Assembly (NCBI RefSeq): GCF_021535045.1
Contig: NZ_CP091056.1
Location: 2,418,001 to 2,482,000, forward strand
Origin: Ornithinimicrobium sp. INDO-MA30-4
GTDB taxonomy: Bacteria > Actinomycetota > Actinomycetes > Actinomycetales > Dermatophilaceae
Direction: 5' to 3'
DNA: 64,000 bases
The notes beneath the pieces were generated by a model, which saw only the letters and a list, made by a program, of their open reading frames with translations, was not told the DNA's origin and made no database searches. The position numbers and the translations under genes were made by a program. Below are positions 1 to 9,413 of this stretch, one piece after another (the stretch's first letter is position 1; each line of letters starts with the position of its first letter).

Positions 1-389
1 CGGCTCATGTCGCCGAAGTAGCGCTCATCCAGGATCTTGCCGTCGCGCAACACCAAGAAGGCGTCGGTCTGCGTGCCTTCAATGAGGGCGTCAACCGTCG
101 GGTAGTTTTCCCGGCCGGTCTCGAGTTCGCCGAACTCCATCGGGTTCGAGGGCAGGGTGACAGCGGCGTCGGAGCCGTCGATGACGTGGCTAGGCATGAT
201 CTCCCGCATGTGTTGGAACGACCAGCGCAGCGCTGGGTAGGTCTGCCAATTGGCCAGCGTCACCAATGGCTGGCGTTGGGGGAGAAGTCGCCCCGTGTCC
301 GCAACATCGGCCCAGGCCGTGACCGACGGAAAAATCGTGGTCGTGGCGTCGGGGGACTGTGCTTCGGGCTCAGGGGTTTGGCTACTCAC
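1..389 (-). CDS. Serine hydrolase (beta-lactamase class C-like), N-terminal part, cut by window edge
   Basis: Reads leftward from a GTG at 389 and is open to the window edge, about 129 codons. The last visible stretch, TDAFLVLRDGKILDERYF, matches the region just before the catalytic serine in the class C beta-lactamase / 6-aminohexanoate-dimer hydrolase family. The SxxK motif itself would lie outside the window, so activity cannot be judged. No signal peptide is seen, so a cytoplasmic esterase/amidase is more likely than a penicillin-binding protein. The start codon is inferred; no strong ribosome binding site is visible. Confidence 0.7.
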   Translation of the reverse strand, partial: MSSQTPEPEAQSPDATTTIFPSVTAWADVADTGRLLPQRQPLVTLANWQTYPALRWSFQHMREIMPSHVIDGSDAAVTLPSNPMEFGELETGRENYPTVDALIEGTQTDAFLVLRDGKILDERYFGDMS

Positions 390-473
390 CGGCCTATCCT
401 AACGGTCGTCAGGGAGCGGTTTGGGCTGCCCGTGGGCAGCTAGAGGGTGTGATTGTTCACGCCGCGCAATTGC

Positions 474-1337
474 CTAGCGATAGTCGCGACCGGGCTGCTT
501 GCGTTGCCTGCTGAACTCGCCACCTGCTCGTCCGCCGAAGGGGCGCCCGTGATCGGCGAACTCCTCGCGCGAGTAGGTCATCGTCCACGATCCCAGTTGT
601 ATGCGGGACCCGGTCCGCAGGATGCGCTCGCGGGCGACGACCTCACCATTGACCCGGGTCGGCGTGCTCGAGCCCATCGCAACCAGCACATACTCGTCAT
701 TGCCGTCTCGGCGAATCTTGGCCTGCATTGGGTCGATGCAGCTCAGGCGCAAGTCTGAATCCGGCGCGCTGCCGATGGTGGCGCCGGTCTTGGGCAGGTC
801 GAAGACACGACGCTGATCGGTGGGTTGGGCGGTGTCGCCCATGGCAAAGACCAAGCGCGGGTGGCCGCCCCCGTCGGGGTCGTGTGTTGTGGTGAGGCGT
901 CGCACCATCCATCGGAAGGTTGGAGCGATGGGCCAGGGTGTCGAGGGTGGCAAGAAGCTGTCGCTGGTCCCACGACCGGAGCCCACTGAGCCGCGCAGCG
1001 ACGCGGCGGCCTTGAGGTCATCAATGCGGATGTGCTTGGAGCGGGTGGCCAGGCGGGCCAATCTGCTGCCCTTCACGTCGCCGATCGTGACGATGGGGCC
1101 GTCTTTGCCAGCCAGGGTCACGGCGAGGCCTTGTCCGGCGAAGACTGCGGCGACTTGCCGGGCCTCGCGGAACGATAGGCCTGATGACATCGCTCCAACA
1201 TCGTCGCAGCTCACCTGCAGGTGGCGGCCGCTGCCGGTGATGGTGCCGGACAGAGATTGCTCGGATCCATTGCCATCGCTGGCAGGTCGCTCCATAGAGA
1301 AGGTGAGATCAGCGTCGATGTTGAAGCGATGTGTCAT
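474..1337 (-). CDS. FHA-like domain protein, binding residues degenerate
   Basis: 287 residues, start ATG at 1337. The C-terminal part (about residues 165-265) has the layout of a forkhead-associated domain: TIGSAPDSDLRLSCIDPMQA followed by TRVNGEVV, with the conserved NG late in the fold. The two residues that normally contact phosphothreonine appear changed: the Arg of the G-R motif is Ser, and the SxxH motif reads without its His. The first 160 residues are not recognised. The gene follows the small gene at 1349-1585 after 11 bases and is probably co-transcribed with it. A scaffold role in Ser/Thr kinase signalling is possible but not shown. Confidence 0.65.
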   Translation of the reverse strand: MTHRFNIDADLTFSMERPASDGNGSEQSLSGTITGSGRHLQVSCDDVGAMSSGLSFREARQVAAVFAGQGLAVTLAGKDGPIVTIGDVKGSRLARLATRSKHIRIDDLKAAASLRGSVGSGRGTSDSFLPPSTPWPIAPTFRWMVRRLTTTHDPDGGGHPRLVFAMGDTAQPTDQRRVFDLPKTGATIGSAPDSDLRLSCIDPMQAKIRRDGNDEYVLVAMGSSTPTRVNGEVVARERILRTGSRIQLGSWTMTYSREEFADHGRPFGGRAGGEFSRQRKQPGRDYR

Positions 1338-1348
1338 GGCAATCAGCC

Positions 1349-1585
1349 CTACTGCGCGTCCGAGCCGGCCGACTCGTTGTCGCTCGTCGTGATGCGCAGC
1401 GTGCCGTTGAGCTTCCAGGTGGCCCGTGGGGCGTCGGCACCGGTGTCACGCGGCACCTCAACGGTCATATCTTCAAAGCTGTAGTTGATAGCTGCGCCAC
1501 GGCCGGTGAGGTATGCCCACAGGTCCTGGCCGAGGTCAGTCCAGCTCTTCTCCTGTGCGTCTGAGTGCTGATCTTGAATGCTCAT
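1349..1585 (-). CDS. Small hypothetical acidic protein
   Basis: 78 residues starting MSIQDQHSDAQ, chosen because an AAGGAGA-type ribosome binding site lies just before the ATG at 1585; an open frame further upstream has no such site. The protein is acidic, with no cysteine, signal peptide or membrane segment. No family is recognised. The pairing with the FHA-like gene downstream (11-base gap) suggests a shared function. Confidence 0.6.
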   Translation of the reverse strand: MSIQDQHSDAQEKSWTDLGQDLWAYLTGRGAAINYSFEDMTVEVPRDTGADAPRATWKLNGTLRITTSDNESAGSDAQ

Positions 1586-1715
1586 GCGATCTCCTTTGAC
1601 GGCGTGCTTGCGGTCGATCGGCCACAGAGAGGCGCGATAACCAGGTGGTGAGAAATCACGATAGAGCGGTGCTGTGGCCTGCGATGAGGCAGGGTGCTTA
1701 GAAGCTCGAAGTATC

Positions 1716-4077
1716 TCAGGAGTACAATTCGGGGCTGTTTGCGCCCGGCTCAGACCGCACGATTTGCCCGCCGCGTTTGCCGGCACCGGGGCCCATCTCG
1801 ATCTGCCAATCGGCGGTGCTCAAGGCAGCCTCGTCGTGCTCGACCATCACGACGGTATGCCCGGCGTCGGCGAGGCGATGCAGTTGCGCGAGCAGTCGGT
1901 GCACGTCCGCAGGGTGCAAGCCAGACGTGGGCTCGTCGAGCAAATAGAGCGTCGGCGCGCGGCGCTCAGTCTGCAACTCAGTGGCGAGTTTGATGCGTTG
2001 GGCTTCGCCGCCCGATAGCTCGGTGGCTGGTTGGCCGAGCCGCAGGTAACCCAAGCCGAGGGTTTGCAGGGCAGCGAGTGCTCGGGCGACTGGTTGCTCG
2101 TCTTTGAAGACCGGGATCGCGTCATCAACAGTGAGGGAGAGAACGTCAGCGATGGTGCGGTCGTTCCAGCGGACTTCGAGAGTTTCGTCGTTGTAGCGCG
2201 ACCCCTCGCAGTCAGGGCATGTCGAATACGTGCCAGGCAAGAACAGCAACTCGATCGCCACGCTGCCCTCGCCTTGGCAGGTGGGGCAGCGGCCTGAGGC
2301 GACGTTAAAGCTAAATCGTCCAGCGTTGTAGCCTCGCTCCTTGGCGAGCGGCGTCTTGGTGAAGAGCTTGCGGACGTGGTCAAACAACCCGGTGTAGGTG
2401 GCCAGGTTGGAGCGCGGGGTGCGGCCGATGGGGCGTTGATTGATCGACACGGTGCGCTGGGTTTGGCCGTTGCCGGTGAAGGTGGCGGCTTCGATGCCCT
2501 CGCCAATGCCATTCAGCAGGGTGGACTTGCCCGAGCCGGAAATGCCCGTGATGACGCTGACTAGGCCAAGCGGGATCGTGACCGAAACATCCTGCACGGT
2601 ATGCGCGGTGATGCCGTTGATCAGTGCCTCGCCAGAGGCCTCGCGAGGCTGGTCGTTGCGGATGTCGCCAGGGTGGACCGGCGCGTTGACATAGCGCGCG
2701 GTGATTGAGCCATCGACTGCGTTGAGCCCGCTGGTTGGGCCGGAGTAGAGGACTTCGCCGCCGTTGATGCCAGCGCCAGGGCCAACATCAACCACCCAAT
2801 CGCAGGCCTGGACGAGGGCCATATCGTGCTCAACGATCAGGACGGTGTTGCCCGCTTCGACCAGCCCGCGCAGCGCCGCTAACAGCGATTCGGTGTCGCG
2901 TGGGTGCAGGCCCGCCGAGGGCTCATCGAGCACGTAGACAACGCCAAACAGCCCAGAACGCACCGAGGACGCGACCCGAAGGCGCTGCAACTCACCGCTG
3001 GAGATTGAGGTGCTGGAACGGCCAAGGTCGAGGTGGCCAATGCCGAGGTCGACAACAACTTGCAGATGGCTGGCTAGCTCATCGGCCAGCAGGCGCTCGG
3101 CCTGGTCGGTAGCGCTGTCCGGCTCTTCACCAGGTGCATCCAGCCGGTCGCGCAGCAGCGGCAGCAACTCATCGACGGGCAGGGCGTTGGCTTCGTCGAT
3201 CGGCAGCCCCTGCCAGGTCACGGCCAAGGCTGCGGGGTTGAGCCGGCGACCATCGCATACCTGGCAGGAGTGGTTTCCACATGGTCCAGCGCCTTGGCGC
3301 GGCCACTGGCGCTCTTGGACTCGGCTAGCGTGCGCATCACATAACGAGCGGCGCTGGCGAATTTGCCCTGGTAGGGGCGGTGTACCCGACCCGCCTCACG
3401 CACCGGGTGGACCGTGACGACGGGCTCGGTGTCGCTAAACAGGATGAAGTCGCGATCGGCTTGGGGCAGTTCTCGCCAAGGGATGTGGATGTCGTAGCCC
3501 AAGGTGTCGACGACATCTCGATAGTTCTTGCCCTGCCAAGCCCCGGGCCAGGCGCTGATGGCGCCGTCAGCGATGCTGAGGCTGGGGTCGGGGACGAGGG
3601 AGGCCTCCGTGGGTCGGTGCACGACACCTAGGCCGGAACACTCGGGACACGCGCCGTCGGCAGTGTTGGGGGAGAAGCTGTCTGAATAGAGGAGGTCAGC
3701 CCTGCCGGATAGTCGCCGCAGCGCGAATAGAGCAGACGCAATGAGTTGCTGGTCGCGGTGATGGTGCCGACCGTGGAGCGGGTGCTGCCGCCGGTGCGGC
3801 TTTGCTCCAAGGCAACCGTCGGCGGCAAACCCTGCACGTCACGGACTTGTGGATCGAGTGCAGTATGGATTAACCGGCGCGCAAACGGGGCAACGGAGTC
3901 AAAGTAGCGCCGCTGGGCTTCCCCGTGGATCGTGCCAAAGGCCAACGACGACTTGCCGGAGCCAGAGATGCCGGTGAAGGCGATGAGCTGATTGCGCGGG
4001 AAGGCCACTGAGACATCCCGCAAGTTGTGCAATCGAGCCCCGGTGACCTGGATTTCGCTCTGCGCAGTCGGCATCAC
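1716..4077 (-). CDS. UvrA-like excinuclease ATPase (short class), frame broken twice
   Basis: About 787 residues if two single-base losses are restored, near 3701 (GGGG read as GGG) and near 3260. Two ABC ATPase halves are visible: Walker A GISGSGKS in each half, signature ELSGGEAQR in the second and a weaker SSGELQR in the first. A zinc-binding insert carries paired CxxC motifs (CPTCQGEG and CPDCEG), which is diagnostic of UvrA. It is shorter than housekeeping UvrA (about 950 residues), so it fits the UvrA-like class found in actinobacteria, sometimes linked to resistance to DNA-binding drugs. No uvrB or uvrC is nearby. A drug-resistance role is inference. Confidence 0.85.
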
Positions 4078-4136
4078 CCCAGCCTAAGTGTTGCCCCACT
4101 CCGCAGCCTCGGTGGCAGGCGACCTAATCTAAGGGA

Positions 4137-4610
4137 ATGACGCACGAGCCTGAATCTGTCTGGGACTACCCGCGGCCACCCGCTTTGCGCGGCACCAACG
4201 AAGCCGTCGAGGTGCACTTCGGTGGCCAGATCATTGCGCGGACGGACAAACCGATTCAAGTGCTGGAGACCAGCCACCCGCCGACCTATTATTTGCCTCG
4301 GACAGCCTTTGAGCCAGGGGTGCTGAAGCCAGTGCCGGGTCGGACGACGTGTGAGTTCAAGGGGCAGGCCAGCTATTTTGATGTTGTGGTGGGGGAGGCC
4401 AGGGCGAGTCGGGCTGCATGGCGCTACCCGGAGCCGACGTCGGGCTTTGCTGATCTGCTGGGGCACGTCGCGCTGATGCCCGGTCTGATGGATGCGATCT
4501 ATGTCGACGGTGAATTAGTGCAGGCCCAGGACGGTGACTTCTATGGCGGTTGGATCACCAGCAAAATCAAAGGGCCGTTCAAGGGTGCGCCGGGCACGCT
4601 CGGTTGGTGA
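4137..4610 (+). CDS. DUF427 domain protein
   Basis: 157 residues, complete. It has the family's core and its usual C-terminus, ending IKGPFKGAPGTLGW. DUF427 proteins are small soluble beta-rich proteins of unknown function, common in actinobacteria. Start ATG at 4137; the neighbour at 4077 is divergent. It lies 19 bases before the photolyase-related gene and may be co-transcribed with it. DUF427 genes are sometimes found near photolyase or light-related genes, but no function is proven. Confidence 0.85.
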   Translation: MTHEPESVWDYPRPPALRGTNEAVEVHFGGQIIARTDKPIQVLETSHPPTYYLPRTAFEPGVLKPVPGRTTCEFKGQASYFDVVVGEARASRAAWRYPEPTSGFADLLGHVALMPGLMDAIYVDGELVQAQDGDFYGGWITSKIKGPFKGAPGTLGW

Positions 4611-4629
4611 CGTGTGGCTTTGGTGACGC

Positions 4630-6103
4630 GTGGCTAACGACCTGCGGCTGATCTATCCGCATCAGCTTTTTGTCCAACATCTGGAGGCGTCGAGCGACAC
4701 CGTCATGGTGCTGGTGGAAGACGACTTGTTCTTCCGGCAATACGCCTTCCACGCGCAAAAGTTGGTGCTGCACCGGGCGTCGATGCGCCGGTTCGCGGCG
4801 CGGCTGAGTCAGCCGGCTTCGACGTGCGGAGCATCGAGACAAGCGCGGAGGGAACCAGTGGCTCCCGACTCAGCGCTCTGCTCAGCGAGATCAAGCCAAA
4901 GACCATCTCCGTGTATGACGTGGTCGACGATTGGTTGGCGCGTGACACGCTGCAGGCGCTCGCCGATGCGGGGTATGAGCGCGGCGACCTCGAGGTGTTG
5001 GAGTCTCCCAACTTTGTGACCACCCGCGATGAGGCGCGCGGTTGGTTTGCTGAGCACCCGGCTCGGATGCAGCACTTCTATTCGTGGCAGCGCCAACGTC
5101 TCGACATCTTGGTTGATGGCGATCAGCCAGTCGGGGGCCAGTGGTCCTTTGACGAAGACAACCGCAAGAAGTTGCCACGCGAGCATCGAGTGCCTGATGC
5201 TCTTTTCCCAGATGAGCGGGCTGATGAGGTCAGCGAAGCGATCGAGTGGGTGGGTCGGGAGTTCCCTGATGCGCCCGGGGATGCTTCAGGTTTTGCTTGG
5301 CCGACCAGCCACGACGAGGCGGAGGCGGGCTTCGAGAACTTCTTGGCTCACCGCTTTGCAGAGTTTGGCCCATTCGAAGACGCCATCAGCAAAGACCACG
5401 CCTATCTGTTTCACTCCTGCTGACGCCGGGCCTCAACCTGGGGCTGTTGGAGCCTGGAGCGATCGTGGAGCGCGCGCTTGAGGTTGGCGAGAGTGACGAC
5501 ATACCGCTTGCGAGTGTGGAGGGGTTTGTCCGTCAGATCATTGGCTGGCGGGAGTTTATGCGGGCGACCTATTTGCTGTGGGGTCGGCAGATGCGCACGT
5601 CCAACCGGTTGGAGCATGCGCGTTCTGTCGATGAAGGGTGGTGGACTGGCGAGACTGGCCTACCGCCGGTCGATCACGTCATCAAGCGCTTGCTGAGCAG
5701 TGGTTATGCACACCACATTGAGCGGTTGATGGTGCTCGGCAACGCCATGTGTCTGCTGCGCATCGACCCCGACGAGGTTTATGAGTGGTTCATGGAGATG
5801 TTCATCGACTCCTACGACTGGGTGATGGTGCCCAATGTGTATGCGATGAGCCAGTTTGCTTCCGGGGAAGCCATCACCACCAAACCCTATGTCTCGGGCT
5901 CGAACTATCTGAAGAAGATGTCGGATCTGCCGCCGGGGGAGTGGCGAGCCGAATGGGACGGGCTCTATTGGGCATTCGTTTCGGATCATCGTGAGGTTTT
6001 TGAGGCCAACTTCCGGTCGCGGATGATGACCAAGATGTGGGATGGGATGGATGAGGCCAAACAGCGCGAACACCTAGATCGAGCGGCGAAGTGGCTGGCA
6101 TAG
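4630..6103 (+). CDS. Photolyase/cryptochrome-related protein (FeS-BCP family) lacking the Fe-S cysteine loop; frame broken twice
   Basis: About 491 residues after restoring single bases near 4812 and near 5415 (TCCC read as TCC). Start GTG at 4630. The N-terminus (LRLIYPHQLF) and C-terminal half (QIIGWREFMR, GYAHHIERLMVLGNAM, SYDWVMVPNVYAMSQFASG) match the prokaryotic (6-4) photolyase-related family. In iron-sulfur members the NYLKKMSD segment is followed by a YCxxCxYDP...CP loop; here it reads MSDLPPGEWRAEWDGLYWAF, so those cysteines are absent, although the Cys in NAMCLL remains. FAD binding and DNA repair are expected from the family, but cluster-dependent chemistry is unlikely. Confidence 0.85.
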
Positions 6104-6110
6104 TGCATAG

Positions 6111-6626
6111 ATGAGCAACACCTACGGAGCAAAAGTCATCGGCCCCACCCTGGTGCGCATGGAAACCGAGGGCGTGGGGATTGACTTCGAAGACTGGCGT
6201 GACTTGCTGCACGACGGCCTCAAGCAAGAGCCAGACGATGCAGCGGCCCTGTTGCGCTATGCCCAGGACGACATCGACGAGTTCCACCGCTACCTCGCAA
6301 TGGTCGTGCTCGGCGACATCGTCTATGAGCCGGCTATGCCCTTCGCCGTCGAGTTATTGCGCACTGAGGACGATGTAGACCGCGGCTTTGACCTCGTGGC
6401 TCTCGTGGCGGGCGTGACCGGGATCATCGACCGCGACGCCTACATCGCGCAGGGCACCAACCCGCAGGTCTATCAGCAGGAGCGGGCCAAAATTGTGCAG
6501 TTGTGGGATGCCACCGAGGGCTCGCAGCAGCAACCGCCGCCTGCGGCGCCTCAGCAAACAGCAACGCCTGAACCCGAGCCAGCAAAGCCGTCGTTCTGGG
6601 ACAAGCTCAAGAACATGCTGGGCTAA
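6111..6626 (+). CDS. Hypothetical protein with Pro/Gln-rich linker
   Basis: 171 residues, start ATG eight bases after the photolyase-related gene, so likely co-transcribed. Residues 1-130 are acidic and probably helical. They are followed by a Gln/Pro/Ala linker (GSQQQPPPAAPQQTATPEPE) and a short basic tail, SFWDKLKNMLG, that could be an amphipathic membrane-docking helix. No known family is recognised. Confidence 0.65.
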   Translation: MSNTYGAKVIGPTLVRMETEGVGIDFEDWRDLLHDGLKQEPDDAAALLRYAQDDIDEFHRYLAMVVLGDIVYEPAMPFAVELLRTEDDVDRGFDLVALVAGVTGIIDRDAYIAQGTNPQVYQQERAKIVQLWDATEGSQQQPPPAAPQQTATPEPEPAKPSFWDKLKNMLG

Positions 6627-6675
6627 TCACCCCGGGGCAGCCCCACGTGTGCAAACCGTGTGAAAAAGTGAGGCC

Positions 6676-7925
6676 ATGACGACCGATCGTGCTGCCTCCC
6701 CAGACCATGAGGTGCGCTGTCGGGCGCTCGTGGTGCAGTTGGGTGCCGCGATGATCGCGACCGGTCAGCCGGTGAACGAGGTGCAGGCCGACCTGATGCA
6801 GGTCACCGAGCATCTGGGCTACCCGCAGGCTCAGGCCGGTGTTGGCCCCACTGGGCTGACGCTTTCGCTCACCCAGGGCGGCGCGGCGACGTTCGGCCTG
6901 GCTGCGACAGGTCTGCAATTGGATCAGTCTTTTGACGTTCGCCGGATCAGACATCAGGTTGTCTATGACGAGATCACCTGCGAAGAGGCAAGCGAACAGC
7001 TGAGCGCACTTAGTGACCGGCCCGACCGCTACCCGTTGTGGATGACTCGGTTGGCCTGGATCATCCTCGCGATCGGCATCACGATGATCCTGCAGCCTGG
7101 CGTGGTCAACTTGGCTGTCGCCGCCGTCGCGGCGGTGCTGGTCCGGATCATGGTCGAGTTGGCAAGCAAGGCCTCCGTGCTGGGGGTTCTTCTGCCCACG
7201 GCGGCTGCCTTCGCGGTGGGGGTGCTGGTCTTCACTGCAGCTAACTATGGGTTGATCGATGGAGCCCTGCGCACGGTTTTGCCACCACTTGCTGTGCTGC
7301 TGCCAGGCGCTTTACTCGTGACGGGGATGTCGGAGTTGGCGGCTGGGCACATGCAGGCTGGGTCGGCGCGACTGACCTACGGCGCCGTTCAGTTGGCCTT
7401 GTTCGCTATCGGGCTGTTGGCAGCCACCACCCTGATGCAGATTCCTCCTCAGAACTCGTCAACATGCGTGTTGATGAGTTGGGTTGGTGGGCTGCCCCAG
7501 TCGGGTTGGTGCTCATTGGCGTGAGCATCTGCGTGATGGAAGGTGTCCCGTTGCGCATGCAGGGCTGGGTGCTGCTGGTGATCTCCGGCGCATTTGCGGC
7601 TCAGGTGTTGGGCCAGCAAATCGGCACGTATGCCTTGGGCGGGTTTATGGGCGCGGTGGCAGCCAGTCTGGGGGCGACGATCGTTGAGTTGTTCCGACCT
7701 CGCATCGCTCGGCTCGTGGTGTTTTTGCCGTCATTCTGGCTGCTGGTTCCGGGCAGTTTGGGCCTTGTTGAGGTCACTGCGCTGGTCTCTGATTCTGGCC
7801 AAGGAGCGCAGGCAGCCTTTGGCGTCATCGCTGTGATCAGCGCGATCGCCTTGGGCCTACTCGTCGGATCTGCGTTGGGGCAATCGCTGAGTCGGCGGGT
7901 GCGCCCCAACCCCGACGTCGCATAG
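6676..7925 (+). CDS. thrE: ThrE-family threonine/serine exporter, frame broken once
   Basis: About 416 residues after restoring one base near 7452. The family layout is present: a soluble N-terminal domain (residues 1-120, including QPVNEVQADL and GPTGLTLSLTQGG) followed by about ten hydrophobic segments, the second half beginning NMRVDELGWWAAP. ThrE proteins export threonine and serine across the inner membrane. Start ATG at 6676 with GTGAGG upstream. No amino acid biosynthesis genes are adjacent. The break sits in a CCTCC stretch and looks technical. Confidence 0.85.
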
Positions 7926-7956
7926 GGGCAGGGTGCACGTCGGTGCCTCGCTCGGC

Positions 7957-8801
7957 TCAGGTAGCGAGCGAGCCGAAGTAGTCGTCCCAAGCACGGTGCG
8001 GCCGACCGGACGCGGTGGCATAGTCGCTGGGTTGATCGTTGGCTCCGTTGAGGATGCCCTCGTAGATGCCCGCGATGACGGTGCCCATGAAGTCACCCAG
8101 GGCGGCGACGCGATCTGCACGGTATTCGTCGACGCTCATCGAGCGGAACACCAGGTCAGTGCCAAACGCCGAGTTGAGGTGGCTGGCCAACGCTGACTGA
8201 GTCAGTGGCTCGCCGTGCAGCAACAGCGTATGGCCGTTCAGGGAGCCCTCCGTCAACATGCGCGCATAGGCGAACGCCAACTCCGAGCGAGTTGTGTAGC
8301 CGCACTTGGCCTTGCCAGCGCAGTTGGCGATTTCACCGGCTGCCTTGTAGTCGTCAATGGCCTCAATGTCTGGCTCGATGTAGATCCCGTTGCGGCCGAT
8401 CGCAAAGTCGAGGCCGCATTCGCGGACGTCGGCCTCGGTCTGTCGATTGCTCTGCACGACTGGCGAAAACGCGGTGCCTTCTTCGGCGCCCTGCACGCTG
8501 GTGTAGACCACCTGGTGACGCCAGCTGCCTTGGCAGCATCTAGCACATTGCGGTGCTGCTAGATCCGCGCCTCTGGCTGCTCGTTGCCCGAGACCAACAA
8601 CAGCGTGTCTACCCCAGTCAGGGACTGCGTCAGGATTGCCGGGTCGGCGTAGTCGCCGGGCCGCACATCAATGCCGAGGTCTTCGACGCGTGCCGGCGTC
8701 CGGGCCAGCCCAACGATCTGCTCGTCGGAGTCGAGGCTCTGCAGCGCGCGCACGATGGAGGAGCCAAGTTGGCCGGAAACGGCGGTGACCGCGATCGTCA
8801 T
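7957..8801 (-). CDS. NmrA/QorB-like NAD(P)-binding reductase, one frame break and one in-frame TAG
   Basis: About 281 codons. The N-terminus MTIAVTAVSGQLGSSIVRAL is the dinucleotide-binding loop of atypical SDRs (TAASGQLG type), and VVYTSVQGAEEG and the rest resemble NAD(P)H:quinone reductase QorB. Two lesions are visible: an in-frame TAG at 8559-8561 (EARI stop QHRNVLDAAKAAG) and a lost G near 8513 (AGGGTGG read as AGGTGG). The TAG is not a lost base, because the frame continues perfectly through it; CAG to TAG would explain it. The gene may be a real pseudogene or carry an error. Confidence 0.75.
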
Positions 8802-8905
8802 GATTGTCCAAACGGTGGTGGTGGATGGCCGCTGCCATCGCCCCTCATCGTAATAGTCGGAGTGTTGGTCGGTAGCGGCTGAGGAATGTTCGCTAGCGTC
8901 CGAGC

Positions 8906-9409
8906 ATGGATGGTGTCCCCGAGTTCAAAGTCTGGGTCCCGGTGCCCGAGGACGCCGAGGGTATGGCGGCGGTCCACGTGCAAGGGTGGCGCGAGGCATA
9001 CGGGGAGTTGTTGCCGGCGAAGTTCTATGACGACGCGGTCCTGGAAGCCCGTCGGCAACTGTGGTCGCGCATCCTGGCTGGGAGTGACGCAGTTTTGGCC
9101 AAGAACCGCGTTGCAATGGATAGCGCTGGCAAGGTTATTGGCATTGCCACCGTGAGTCCGACTCGCGACGAGGAGCCAGCCCGTGCCGAGTGCCTGGCCG
9201 TCCTCTACATCACTGCTGATTGGTATGGCCGTGGTGTAGGCGAAGCGTTGCTGACCGCTGTGTTGGGGGACCGACCAGCGCAGTTATGGGTGGCCCGTGA
9301 CAACCCGCGGGCGCGAGCGTTCTATCGCAAACACGGGTTCGTTGAGGACGGCGCTGAGACAGTAGATGCCGACCTCGACGGTTTCGCCGAAGTGCGGATG
9401 GTCCGCTGA
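8906..9409 (+). CDS. GNAT family N-acetyltransferase
   Basis: 167 residues, complete. GNAT features in order: the N-terminal EDAEGMAAVHVQGWREAYGE, the acetyl-CoA loop WYGRGVGEALL (Q/RxxGxG/A type), and the C-terminal NPRARAFYRKHGFVEDG. The acceptor substrate is unknown. It is convergent with the transporter gene that ends at 9414, only 4 bases away. Confidence 0.85.
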   Translation: MDGVPEFKVWVPVPEDAEGMAAVHVQGWREAYGELLPAKFYDDAVLEARRQLWSRILAGSDAVLAKNRVAMDSAGKVIGIATVSPTRDEEPARAECLAVLYITADWYGRGVGEALLTAVLGDRPAQLWVARDNPRARAFYRKHGFVEDGAETVDADLDGFAEVRMVR

Positions 9410-9413
9410 GAAG

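Noticed and set aside
186-443. Open frames on the + strand over the first 1.4 kb
   Set aside because: They are Arg/Pro-rich shadows of the minus-strand hydrolase, FHA-like and small genes, with no start signals of their own.
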